Shown here: positions 52,221-59,873 of the stretch, piece after piece
How positions within the stretch are numbered: the stretch's first letter is position 1
Layout: each line of letters opens with the position of its first letter
Notes under the pieces: generated by a model
What the model was told of the DNA's origin: nothing
The model's database searches: none
What the model saw: only the letters and a program-made list of their open reading frames with translations
Source: Claveliimonas bilis
Lineage (GTDB): Bacteria > Bacillota > Clostridia > Lachnospirales > Lachnospiraceae
Length of the DNA: 64,000 nt
Direction: 5' to 3'
Assembly (NCBI RefSeq): GCF_030296775.1
Contig: NZ_AP027742.1
Coordinates: 2,852,001 to 2,916,000, forward strand
Program-made: the position numbers and the translations under genes

Positions 52221-53504
52221 ATGAACACAGAACACGGAATCTGGTTTCCTGATGAGTATCAGAAACATTTAAAAAACCAATTTTGCTATGCGGACGAGGA
52301 TCCCTTATATGGCCCCCGGCTTTTCTTCGAGAACTCCGGCGGCTCATTAAGGCTTCGCAAAGCAGTAGAAGCAAAAACAGCAGCAGAACAGTTCCCGGAT
52401 TGTCCGGAAAGAAATTATGCAAGGGGGCTTAAGCTGGCTCATTATGTTTCCGAAGGAACAAAAGAAATTCTGGAAGTAATATTTGGTGCAAAAACCGGCG
52501 CACTGGTAACAGAACTTTCCGCTTCCCAGACAATGTTCCAGGTCGTAGACGTTATTCTTGAAAATGTAAAATGGGGAACAAACGCAGTGACATCCTGTTT
52601 GGAACATCCTTCCGCACACGACGCCGTGGAATATGCATGTGCAAGAACAGGACGAGAGTTCCGCGAAGTTCCTGCAAACCAGACAACCGGAGGAATTGAT
52701 GTTGAGGAAGTGCTGAAACATGTTGACAAGGACACCTGTCTGGTAAGCATTATGGCTGCTTCCAACATTTCCGGAAACATCATGGATATTAAAGAGATTG
52801 TCCGTCGGGTAAAAGAGATCAATCCCGAAATTTATGTGATCACTGACACAGTTCAGCATGCTCCTCACGCTGTGATCGATGTGGAGGACTGGGGCGTAGA
52901 CGCCGCCAATATCGCTCCTTATAAATTCTTCGGTGTAAGAGGATGCGGATTTGCCTATGTATCTGACCGTGTAGCTACTATGATGCACCACAAACTGACT
53001 CACAAAGACGCAGATGTATGGGCACTTGGAACGCCGACTCCCGGTAACTTTGCCGCTATTATGGAAGTTATCAATTATGTATGCTCTATCGGTGAACATT
53101 TTATTCACAGTACAGACAAGCGTACTCTTTTCGTTGAAGGTATGAACCGCATTCACATGCAGGAGCGGGCAATTTTGTACCGGATGCTGGAAGGAACCAA
53201 GGAAGTTCCGGGACTTCGCCATATCCCGAATGTGGAAGTGTATGTAGATATGGAAGATCTGACATGGAAGGACCTGATCATTGCCATGGGCATCAAGGGT
53301 CTTGATTATCCGGAATGTGTCATTGAATATATGAAACGCGGCGTCACAGTATTTGAGCGTGTACGCAGCAGCATGTATTCTAAGAGAATCGTAGAGACAT
53401 TGGGAATCCCTGGAGCAATCCGTGTATCACCTCTCCACTGCCACGGCAAGGAAGATGTGGATAAGTTCCTCAAAATAACAAAAGAAATTGCAGAATCTGT
53501 TTAA
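52221..53504 (+). CDS. PLP-dependent enzyme, class V aminotransferase/NifS fold, unknown substrate
   Basis: 427 residues with AAGGAGG upstream of the ATG. Fold type I residues: His129 in CLEHPSAHD, Asp209 in VITDTVQH (pairs with the pyridine nitrogen), and Schiff-base Lys235 in IAPYKFFGVRG. The SGSACSSG-like loop with the catalytic Cys of cysteine desulfurases is missing, and the N-terminal motif is FENSGGS rather than LDNAAT. So it is more likely an aminotransferase, lyase or epimerase than a sulfur donor. Divergent from lysR and next to the pxp cluster, it may supply or consume an amino acid of that pathway (inference). Confidence 0.85.
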   Translation: MNTEHGIWFPDEYQKHLKNQFCYADEDPLYGPRLFFENSGGSLRLRKAVEAKTAAEQFPDCPERNYARGLKLAHYVSEGTKEILEVIFGAKTGALVTELSASQTMFQVVDVILENVKWGTNAVTSCLEHPSAHDAVEYACARTGREFREVPANQTTGGIDVEEVLKHVDKDTCLVSIMAASNISGNIMDIKEIVRRVKEINPEIYVITDTVQHAPHAVIDVEDWGVDAANIAPYKFFGVRGCGFAYVSDRVATMMHHKLTHKDADVWALGTPTPGNFAAIMEVINYVCSIGEHFIHSTDKRTLFVEGMNRIHMQERAILYRMLEGTKEVPGLRHIPNVEVYVDMEDLTWKDLIIAMGIKGLDYPECVIEYMKRGVTVFERVRSSMYSKRIVETLGIPGAIRVSPLHCHGKEDVDKFLKITKEIAESV

Positions 53505-53544
53505 AACCGCTCTCTTTTTACTCATTTCCCATATATACATTCAG

Positions 53545-53579
53545 AAAAACCCCGGACCGCCAAACGATCCGGGGTTTTT
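53545..53579. terminator. Bidirectional terminator
   Basis: AACCCCGGA and TCCGGGGTT arms with A-run left and T-run right, between the PLP-enzyme gene (+) and the acyltransferase gene (-). Confidence 0.88.
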
Positions 53580-55411
53580 CATTCTTCTTTATAAACTTTC
53601 AGCACCTCTTCCTTTATGCATTCTATATACGCTTTTGCTCCCTCTTCTGTCAGATGAGTCTCATCCGCGTCGAAGTACTCTGCATGTCCTTCACTTACAC
53701 CATACCAGTCAATGAGATAAGTATTGTCTGTGGAGTCTGTAAATTCATAAATCTCTTCATTATTTGATGTCTCCCAGGTCGTATAAGGCGCTCTGGCAGT
53801 GAATACAAAAAACGGCATGTCCGGTCCCAGCTTTTCGCGCATTGTACCTAGTGAATCATAGAGAAGTCCATTACTTCCAAGCGCAAAAATCACTCCGTCC
53901 CCAGCCCATCCTTTTTCATTTACATAAGAATCATACAGATCAAAGCTTTCTGTTGTATATCTGCTGACTGCTGCATCACAAATGCTGTTTGGAAAAGCTG
54001 CATAAAATTCATCGGATGCTCCCAGGGCTATGGAATCTCCCATAAGCAGCAAATCAAGATCCGCAAGAAGTTCCTCGTCTGTCATCTCTTTTCTTGACTT
54101 ACTTTCTTCTCCTTCACTATCTGTCTGCTTTGCTTTCGCCTGATCAGCCTGCGCCTCTAACTCTTCTTTGTTACTCAGCACACTCTTGCGGGGCACCAGA
54201 GCTACACATAGTATGGAACTGACTCCAACACTCAGGACAAATGCTGTAATTTTCAAGCCTCTTCTCAAAAAACGAATCTGTCTTTTACGCTCTCTCCTTG
54301 TTCTTGGCTCTCTTCTGATAATATCAAGATTTTTCCTGATCACTCCATGACGAATTGGCGTTTCTATAAAACGGTAAGAGAATCCAGCCGCAAGAAAAGT
54401 CAGGAGAATCGCAATCAGGCCAATCCACCAGCTTGCTTTTTTACCTCCGCTAAGCAAAAGTATAATAGGATAATGCCACAAATAAATACCATAAGAACGT
54501 TCTCCGATCCATTTCAGCGGCAAAATGCTTAAAACTCTCCCTAAAACGCTTCTTTTGTTCAGTACTGCCAAGATAACAAAGAGAGCTAACAGGGAAGCAA
54601 GCGCCTGTCCTCCTCTATACAAAAAGCTGCTGTATCCGTCAATAGCTGCCATCATACACAAAAGCCCTGCGAAAGACAGCACGCCAACGCTTTCCCTGAT
54701 GAGTCCTGCAACTTTCCTTTCCAACCTTCCATCCTGTGTGACAAAAGCTAAGAAGGATCCAAACAAAAGAGAAAAGACTCTGGTATCTGTTCCATAATAT
54801 GCTCTGCTTGGATCCTTGGCCGGGTCAAATAAAACTGCCATCAGAATCACAGATACAAAAGCCAGCAAAATGGTCACAATCATCATTTTTTTCTTTTTGT
54901 TCCGCAATTTAGATAAAAATATGAGAAGCAGCGGATACACCAGGTAAAACTGCGCTTCAATAGCCAATGACCAGCAATGCGTCAGCGGGGAAGGAGCTCC
55001 CGCATTTTCAAAATAAGAAACATTGTTGAAGATCTGCCACCAGTTATTATATCCTAAAAGTACAGAAAGCAAGTCAGAGCAGGCTTTTGTGAACAATACC
55101 CTATTGAATATGGCAGTAACAAAGATCAATACAGGCAGCATCGTCAGAACAGCCGGCAGCAGCCTTCTCATGCGCCTGAGCCAGAAATTTTTTAAATTTA
55201 TCGTATGGGTATTCTCCAGTTCTGTGATCAAAATCCTTGTAATCAGAAATCCGGATATAACAAAAAATACCGTAACCCCCAGCAAACCGCCTTTCGCAAA
55301 TGGCAATCGCAAATGATAGGCGAAAACCATCAGTACCGCTACTGCACGCAGTCCGTCTATGCCATATATATATCCTTCCCGTTTTTCCGAACCGGTTTGT
55401 CCTGCTTTCAT
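53579..55411 (-). CDS. Membrane O-acyltransferase with SGNH domain (OatA-like)
   Basis: 610 residues from ATG 55411 (GAGAGGA 8 bases upstream; earlier ATG at 55447 lacks a site). The N-terminal acyltransferase-3 domain has about ten membrane helices starting IDGLRAVAVLMVFAYHL (catalytic His) and VTVFFVISGFLIT. A linker rich in Lys/Glu follows, then an extracytoplasmic SGNH hydrolase-like domain with LLMGDSIALGASDEF (Ser) and DADETHLTEEG (Asp/His). This is the layout of peptidoglycan O-acetyltransferase OatA, which gives lysozyme resistance; other cell-wall polymers are possible targets. Confidence 0.9.
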   Translation of the reverse strand: MKAGQTGSEKREGYIYGIDGLRAVAVLMVFAYHLRLPFAKGGLLGVTVFFVISGFLITRILITELENTHTINLKNFWLRRMRRLLPAVLTMLPVLIFVTAIFNRVLFTKACSDLLSVLLGYNNWWQIFNNVSYFENAGAPSPLTHCWSLAIEAQFYLVYPLLLIFLSKLRNKKKKMMIVTILLAFVSVILMAVLFDPAKDPSRAYYGTDTRVFSLLFGSFLAFVTQDGRLERKVAGLIRESVGVLSFAGLLCMMAAIDGYSSFLYRGGQALASLLALFVILAVLNKRSVLGRVLSILPLKWIGERSYGIYLWHYPIILLLSGGKKASWWIGLIAILLTFLAAGFSYRFIETPIRHGVIRKNLDIIRREPRTRRERKRQIRFLRRGLKITAFVLSVGVSSILCVALVPRKSVLSNKEELEAQADQAKAKQTDSEGEESKSRKEMTDEELLADLDLLLMGDSIALGASDEFYAAFPNSICDAAVSRYTTESFDLYDSYVNEKGWAGDGVIFALGSNGLLYDSLGTMREKLGPDMPFFVFTARAPYTTWETSNNEEIYEFTDSTDNTYLIDWYGVSEGHAEYFDADETHLTEEGAKAYIECIKEEVLKVYKEE

Positions 55412-55515
55412 TTGTATATTCCTCTCATTTTTCTTTGATTCCATCATATTATACTATATCTTCGGCTTCCCGTACAATGCTTCTGCCGTCTCGTTACATA
55501 CCACTTCTTTAAGCA

Positions 55516-55541
55516 CAAAAAAAGCCTTGTTTCCAAGGCTT
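55516..55541 (-). terminator. Terminator of tRNA-Glu
   Basis: AAGCCTTG/CAAGGCTT stem with a TTTC loop and a T-run on the minus strand, just beyond the tRNA. Confidence 0.85.
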
Positions 55542-55547
55542 TCCAAG

Positions 55548-55619
55548 TGACTCCGAGGGGAATCGAACCCCTGATTCCAGCGTGAGAGGCTAGCGTCTTG
55601 ACCTCTTGACCACGGAGCC
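55548..55619 (-). tRNA. tRNA-Glu (anticodon CUC)
   Basis: GGCTCCG/CGGAGTC acceptor, anticodon stem CTAGC/GCTGG with loop CTCTCAC reading CUC, T-arm GGTTCGATTCC, discriminator A, no encoded CCA. Stand-alone gene with own promoter and terminator. Confidence 0.95.
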
Positions 55620-55669
55620 ATATTCAGCCGTGACTTCTGCGTTTGCAGTCCATCACGTGACCGAATAAT

Positions 55670-55698
55670 ATAATATCATATGGCCTGTCCTTTTGCAA
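55670..55698 (-). promoter_or_regulatory. Promoter of tRNA-Glu
   Basis: TTGCAA (55693-55698) and TATTAT (55670-55675), spacer 17, on the minus strand about 50 bases before the tRNA. Confidence 0.65.
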
Positions 55699-55726
55699 GT
55701 AGTTTCTTAAAAAATATTCCAAAATT

Positions 55727-56668
55727 CTACTTATTTTTTTCTTTCTTGCCTGACACGGACAGCTCCTCTACATGCTTTTTGGGAACCATGATATTCAGCG
55801 CCTGCTTCAGGTTATATATTTCCACAAAATCATGATCTCCCCCAAATTCTCCATCCAGCGTCCACGGAATCTCCTCCAGCGATTCAAAGGTAAGATGCCC
55901 GCTCTTAAAAGAATACATGTGCTTGCTGTCGGTCTGTTCCAGCAGGAGAGCTGTGATGATCTCCTGAAGCTCTATGGGGTTTTTCGGCATTTTTATAAGA
56001 GTCACCTCAAATACTCCGTCATCGAACGCAACATTCTTTCCTACCATGTTGCGGAACCCGCCTACAGATCTGGAGTTCGTTACCATTCCGAAAATAAACT
56101 CATCTTCTATCGTTTCGCCGTCATGGGTAACTTTGATCCGGTAGGATGGGATATTAAAAATACGCTTTGTCCCTTCCAGAACATAGGCAAGATGACCCAG
56201 CAGGTTTTTCGCCGTCTGGTTTGTCTGATAAGATACATCAGTAAAGAGTCCAAAAGCGGCAATATACACAAAAATATCTTCATTAAACTGCCCGATGTCG
56301 CAGGGGAACTGTGCTCCATTAACCGCATTGTCCGCCGCCCGCAGAATATCTCTGGGGATTTTCAAACTATTGGCAAAATCATTTGTAGTTCCTGTGGGGA
56401 TGTAGCCGATCGGAATTTTTTTCTCTCTTCCCATCATTCCCGTCACCACCTCATCAATGGTACCATCCCCTCCGCTGCATACCACGAGATCATACGGATC
56501 TGTATATTCTGTAACTTTTCGGTAAGCATCCTGGTAAGACTGTGTGGGATATGCTGTCACATCATATCCTGCCTTTACAAAAATATCTATAATATCCGAT
56601 ACCTTAGGTTTTAAAAGTCCTTTCCCTGCATGAGGATTATAAACAAAAAGAAGCTTCTTCATATTCAT
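55727..56668 (-). CDS. YegS/DagK-family lipid (diacylglycerol-type) kinase
   Basis: 313 residues. LFVYNPHAGKG at the start, CSGGDGTIDEVVTGMM (the GGDGT nucleotide motif) and GYIPTGTTNDFANSL are the catalytic-domain hallmarks. Family members phosphorylate diacylglycerol, sphingoid or related lipids; DgkB recycles diacylglycerol from lipoteichoic acid synthesis in Bacillus. Stand-alone after the crh-like operon. Confidence 0.92.
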   Translation of the reverse strand: MNMKKLLFVYNPHAGKGLLKPKVSDIIDIFVKAGYDVTAYPTQSYQDAYRKVTEYTDPYDLVVCSGGDGTIDEVVTGMMGREKKIPIGYIPTGTTNDFANSLKIPRDILRAADNAVNGAQFPCDIGQFNEDIFVYIAAFGLFTDVSYQTNQTAKNLLGHLAYVLEGTKRIFNIPSYRIKVTHDGETIEDEFIFGMVTNSRSVGGFRNMVGKNVAFDDGVFEVTLIKMPKNPIELQEIITALLLEQTDSKHMYSFKSGHLTFESLEEIPWTLDGEFGGDHDFVEIYNLKQALNIMVPKKHVEELSVSGKKEKNK

Positions 56669-56695
56669 TCCCTCCTTACTATCTAAGGCATAAAC

Positions 56696-56721
56696 AAAGA
56701 GCCCCGAAAGCGGAACTCTTT
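56696..56721 (-). terminator. Terminator of the murB-rapZ-whiA-crh operon
   Basis: AAAGAG-tt-CCGC and G(G)GG-ct-CTTT arms on the minus strand with a TTTC loop, 12 bases after the HPr-like gene stop. Confidence 0.6.
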
Positions 56722-56733
56722 ATTCTGATTCTT

Positions 56734-56991
56734 TTATTTCTGGTTTGAAAGAAATTTCTCTACGCCATCCACTGCATCCAGTTCATCTTCTCCTTCAGCA
56801 GCAACTGTAACTTCCTCACCCTCACCCAGGTTAAGGCTCATCATACCCATAATACTCTTTGCATTGATCTTCCTGTTGTTCACCTCTATGTATATCCGAC
56901 TGGAATACTGGCTGGCTTCCTGAACAAGCAGGGCAATTGGTCTCACATCCAGACCATTTTGATGTTTGATTGTTACCGGTTTCTTAATCAT
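56734..56991 (-). CDS. crh: HPr-like protein lacking His15 (Crh type)
   Basis: 85 residues with the HPr fold. Position 15, the His phosphorylated by enzyme I in the PTS, is Asp (NGLDVRP instead of the usual GLHARP). Ser46, the HPr kinase site, is kept in AKSIMGMMSL. This combination is that of Crh, which cannot carry PTS phosphate but works with CcpA in carbon catabolite control; Bacillus Crh has Gln at 15. It overlaps whiA by 8 bases, matching the whiA-crh order of Bacillus. Confidence 0.85.
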   Translation of the reverse strand: MIKKPVTIKHQNGLDVRPIALLVQEASQYSSRIYIEVNNRKINAKSIMGMMSLNLGEGEEVTVAAEGEDELDAVDGVEKFLSNQK

Positions 56992-57895
56992 AATGTACCT
57001 CCTTGATTCCCCTTAACTTATCTGCCATTTCACTTAATTTCCTAAGCCGGTGATTCACTCCCGACTTCCCTACCGGAGTCTCCAGAAGATCTCCCAGCTC
57101 CTTTAATGTTGCTTCCGGGTATGCAAGACGTGTAAGGGCAACGTCTTTCAGTCCTAAGGGAAGCTGCTCAAATCCCACGGTGTCACGTATATAAGCAATA
57201 TCTTCCAGTTGTTTAACCGCTGCAGATACTGTTTTATGAATATTTGCTGTCTCGCAGTTTACTTTACGGTTCACTGCGTTTCTCATATCTTTCAATATTC
57301 TTACATTTTCAAGTTCCATCAAAGCCACATGGGCTTCCATGATATTCAGCGCATCTACGATACGCTCTCCCTCTTTCAGATAGATGACAAAATGCTTTTT
57401 CCTTGAAACGATCCGGGCATCCAGCTCAAAGCTGTTCATAATGCGCTGCAGGTACTGTGCTTTTTCCATCTGATCACAGACGATCTCAAAATGATAGGAT
57501 TTTCCCGGATCACTCATAGACCCTGCCGCCAGAAATGCGCCTCTCATAAAAGCACGCTTGCAGCAGACTGCCTGTACCTCCGCCTGCCTGATGGCAGCCA
57601 GAGCGCCTCCTTCGGCCCGCAGTACATAACTGCTGCTGTCTTTTAATAAATTCCTTCTCACAGATATCTGGAGGGCAATTTCATTTTTTATATTAAATGT
57701 TTTTTCCAGTAATGTAAAGCATTTTCTTATGACGGCTATATTTTCCGCATGGAGGATAAGCCGCAGACTGCCGCCTTCTTCTTCCTCCCACAATCCGTTC
57801 ATCCCCGTCAAAGCCGCCAGTTCAGCCAGCTGACAATGTCTTGCCCGAGGATAAATTCCGGATAATTCCTCCTTTACTTTCCCAGAAAATGACAT
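56984..57895 (-). CDS. whiA: DNA-binding protein WhiA
   Basis: 303 residues. Starts SFSGKVKEELSGI; the N-terminal two-thirds is the degenerate LAGLIDADG homing-endonuclease-like domain (with RGAFLAAGSMSDPGKSYHFE) and the C-terminal HTH contains LRLAYPEATLKELGDLL-like TRLAYPEATLKELGDLLETP and GVNHRLRKL. It affects cell division and chromosome segregation in Firmicutes and sporulation in Streptomyces. Eight bases after rapZ. Confidence 0.96.
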   Translation of the reverse strand: MSFSGKVKEELSGIYPRARHCQLAELAALTGMNGLWEEEEGGSLRLILHAENIAVIRKCFTLLEKTFNIKNEIALQISVRRNLLKDSSSYVLRAEGGALAAIRQAEVQAVCCKRAFMRGAFLAAGSMSDPGKSYHFEIVCDQMEKAQYLQRIMNSFELDARIVSRKKHFVIYLKEGERIVDALNIMEAHVALMELENVRILKDMRNAVNRKVNCETANIHKTVSAAVKQLEDIAYIRDTVGFEQLPLGLKDVALTRLAYPEATLKELGDLLETPVGKSGVNHRLRKLSEMADKLRGIKEVHYD

Positions 57896-57903
57896 AACTA
57901 TCC

Positions 57904-58785
57904 CTACTTTGCTTTTGTCACCGCGTCCTTTTCAATATCGCGGTGCTCTATTTTTATACCGTAATCTCTTTCTTCTTCCGCAAGCACTTGATAAAGCGCA
58001 TTGGCAAGGGTGACAGACCGATGTTTCCCCCCTGTACAGCCCACCGCAATGACCAGCTGTGTCTTCCCCTCCTGCACATAATTCGGAATAAGAAATCTTA
58101 CCATATCTGTCAGTTTATCGAGAAAGATCACTGCCTTTTCATTGTCCATCACATAATCCCGCACTTCCGGGTCATTTCCGCTTTTAGCACGAAGATCATC
58201 AATATAATACGGATTGGGAAGGAAACGCACATCAAACACCAGATCCGCATCACTTGGCAGACCGTACTTGAAACCGAAAGAAAGAATCGTAATGTACAGA
58301 TTTTTATATTCTTTGTTTTCAATAAAAATTTTATGCATTTCTTCCCGCAGCTCTCTTGTCAGAAGACGGCTGGTATCGATCAGATAATCTGCCTTTCTTT
58401 TTAAGAACGCCAGTCTTTTTCTCTCTTCTGTAATGCCCTGATCTACTCTGCCGTTTCCCGCAAGCGGATGACTGCGCCTTGTCTCTTTGTAGCGTTTGAT
58501 CAAAGTCTCGTCCGAAGCTTCCAGAAAAAGGATCTCATATGAGATCTTCATCTCATCCAGCTGCTCCAGCGATTTTTGCAGCTTTTCAAAACTGTGTCCG
58601 CTTCGGATATCCAGCCCCAGAGCAATCCTGCTGATGGACGAGCCAGGAAGCAAAAGCAGCTCGCCCAGCTTCGGCACCAGCTCTACCGGAAGATTGTCTA
58701 CACAATAGTATCCTGTATCTTCCAAAATCTTCAAAGCTGTACTTTTTCCCGCTCCCGACATGCCTGTCACAATAATAAATCTCAT
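57904..58785 (-). CDS. rapZ: RNase adapter RapZ/YvcJ, nucleotide-binding protein
   Basis: 293 residues. Walker A GMSGAGKST (8-16), conserved YYCVDNLP, SFGFKYGLPSDADLVFDVRFLPNP-type central block and C-terminal CTGGKHRSV. In E. coli it targets glmZ small RNA for RNase E; in Bacillus YvcJ hydrolyses GTP and affects competence. The usual gene between rapZ and whiA (yvcK, glycogen/morphology factor) is missing here. Confidence 0.96.
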   Translation of the reverse strand: MRFIIVTGMSGAGKSTALKILEDTGYYCVDNLPVELVPKLGELLLLPGSSISRIALGLDIRSGHSFEKLQKSLEQLDEMKISYEILFLEASDETLIKRYKETRRSHPLAGNGRVDQGITEERKRLAFLKRKADYLIDTSRLLTRELREEMHKIFIENKEYKNLYITILSFGFKYGLPSDADLVFDVRFLPNPYYIDDLRAKSGNDPEVRDYVMDNEKAVIFLDKLTDMVRFLIPNYVQEGKTQLVIAVGCTGGKHRSVTLANALYQVLAEEERDYGIKIEHRDIEKDAVTKAK

Positions 58786-58787
58786 AC

Positions 58788-59699
58788 TTAAAATTCTCCC
58801 AGCCTCTTCACTTCAGGCTCCAATGTAACTCCTGCATGTTCCTTTACTTTTTCTGAAATATGTCTGATCAGAGCATCCACATCTGCCGCGGTTGCTCCTC
58901 CTGCATTGATGACAAATCCGCAGTGTTTCTCGGAGACCATGGCCCCGCCGATCCGGCAGCCCCTAAGTCCTGCGTCCTGAATCAATTTACCGGCAAAATA
59001 TCCTTTCGGTCTTTTAAAGGTACTTCCGGCGCTGGGATATTCCAGCGGTTGTTTGCTGATCCTTTTTTCTTTCAGCTCTTCCATTTTCTTTTGTATTGCT
59101 TCTTTGTCGCCTTTTTCAAGCTTTATAACCGCTTCCAGAACAGTACAGCCGTTCTTGGCCGCCGCGCTGGTACGATACCCCATATCCAGATTTTCCCGGG
59201 AAATTGTGCTGATTTCTCCTTCTTTTGTCAGGACTGTGATCTCTTCCAGCACATCTTTCATCTCACCGCCATATGCACCTGCATTCATAATGCAGGCTCC
59301 TCCCAGTGTTCCCGGAATCCCTGCTGCAAATTCAAATCCGGTCAGCCCCTCCTTGAGGGCTGCTGCCGCAATCTTTGCCAGAGAAGCACCTGCCTGGGCG
59401 CAGATCTTATCCCCATCCGGGTAAATTCCGGACATCCGGGTATAAAGCTGAATTACAACCCCTCTGTATCCTTTGTCAGACACGAGAAGGTTACTTCCAT
59501 TTCCTATAATATAATATGGCATGCCCTCTTCCCGGCATATCTGTACAATCTTGCGGACCTGCTCTTTGTCAGACGGAACGACAAACAAGTCAGCCGGACC
59601 GCCGATGCGGAATGTGGTATGCCGATCCATGGGTTCGTTTTGAAGAATCTGCTCTGTTTCCAATATATGTTCAAGTCGGGAAATAAAATCCTGATTCAT
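58788..59699 (-). CDS. murB: UDP-N-acetylenolpyruvoylglucosamine reductase MurB
   Basis: 303 residues, FAD enzyme of the second step of peptidoglycan precursor synthesis. HTTFRIGGPADLFV, YYIIGNGSNLLV, GIPGTLGGACIMNAGAYGGEM (FAD site), YPSAGSTFKRP (catalytic Ser region) and the final Glu in GVTLEPEVKRLG are all there, as in type II MurB proteins. First gene of the rapZ-whiA-crh operon, 2 bases before rapZ. Confidence 0.97.
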   Translation of the reverse strand: MNQDFISRLEHILETEQILQNEPMDRHTTFRIGGPADLFVVPSDKEQVRKIVQICREEGMPYYIIGNGSNLLVSDKGYRGVVIQLYTRMSGIYPDGDKICAQAGASLAKIAAAALKEGLTGFEFAAGIPGTLGGACIMNAGAYGGEMKDVLEEITVLTKEGEISTISRENLDMGYRTSAAAKNGCTVLEAVIKLEKGDKEAIQKKMEELKEKRISKQPLEYPSAGSTFKRPKGYFAGKLIQDAGLRGCRIGGAMVSEKHCGFVINAGGATAADVDALIRHISEKVKEHAGVTLEPEVKRLGEF

Positions 59700-59735
59700 G
59701 ATAATATAGCCTTTCTTTCCTTTTTTTCATTGTCC

Positions 59736-59764
59736 ATCATACACTAAAACCCCCGCAAATTCAA
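59736..59764 (-). promoter_or_regulatory. Promoter of the murB operon
   Basis: TTGAAT (59759-59764) and TATGAT (59736-59741), spacer 17, on the minus strand. Confidence 0.6.
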
Positions 59765-59771
59765 CGTGGAC

Positions 59772-59800
59772 TTGCAAAATTACATAAAATACGGTATAGT
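59772..59800 (+). promoter_or_regulatory. Promoter of the CNNM/CBS gene
   Basis: TTGCAA (59772-59777) and TATAGT (59795-59800), spacer 17; back to back with the murB promoter, their -35 boxes 7 bases apart. Confidence 0.65.
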
Positions 59801-59873
59801 AATTTCGTGTTATACGCTTACAGGCAGAGCCCTGAAATCTTATAAAATTATGAAAGAGGAGTGAAAAAACTTC

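Noticed and set aside
52347-53222. 291-codon minus-strand frame inside the PLP-enzyme gene
   Set aside because: Antisense shadow with no ribosome site; the plus-strand gene has all PLP residues.
52347-53504. Cysteine desulfurase identity for the class V PLP enzyme
   Set aside because: The catalytic-cysteine loop is absent and the N-terminal motif differs.
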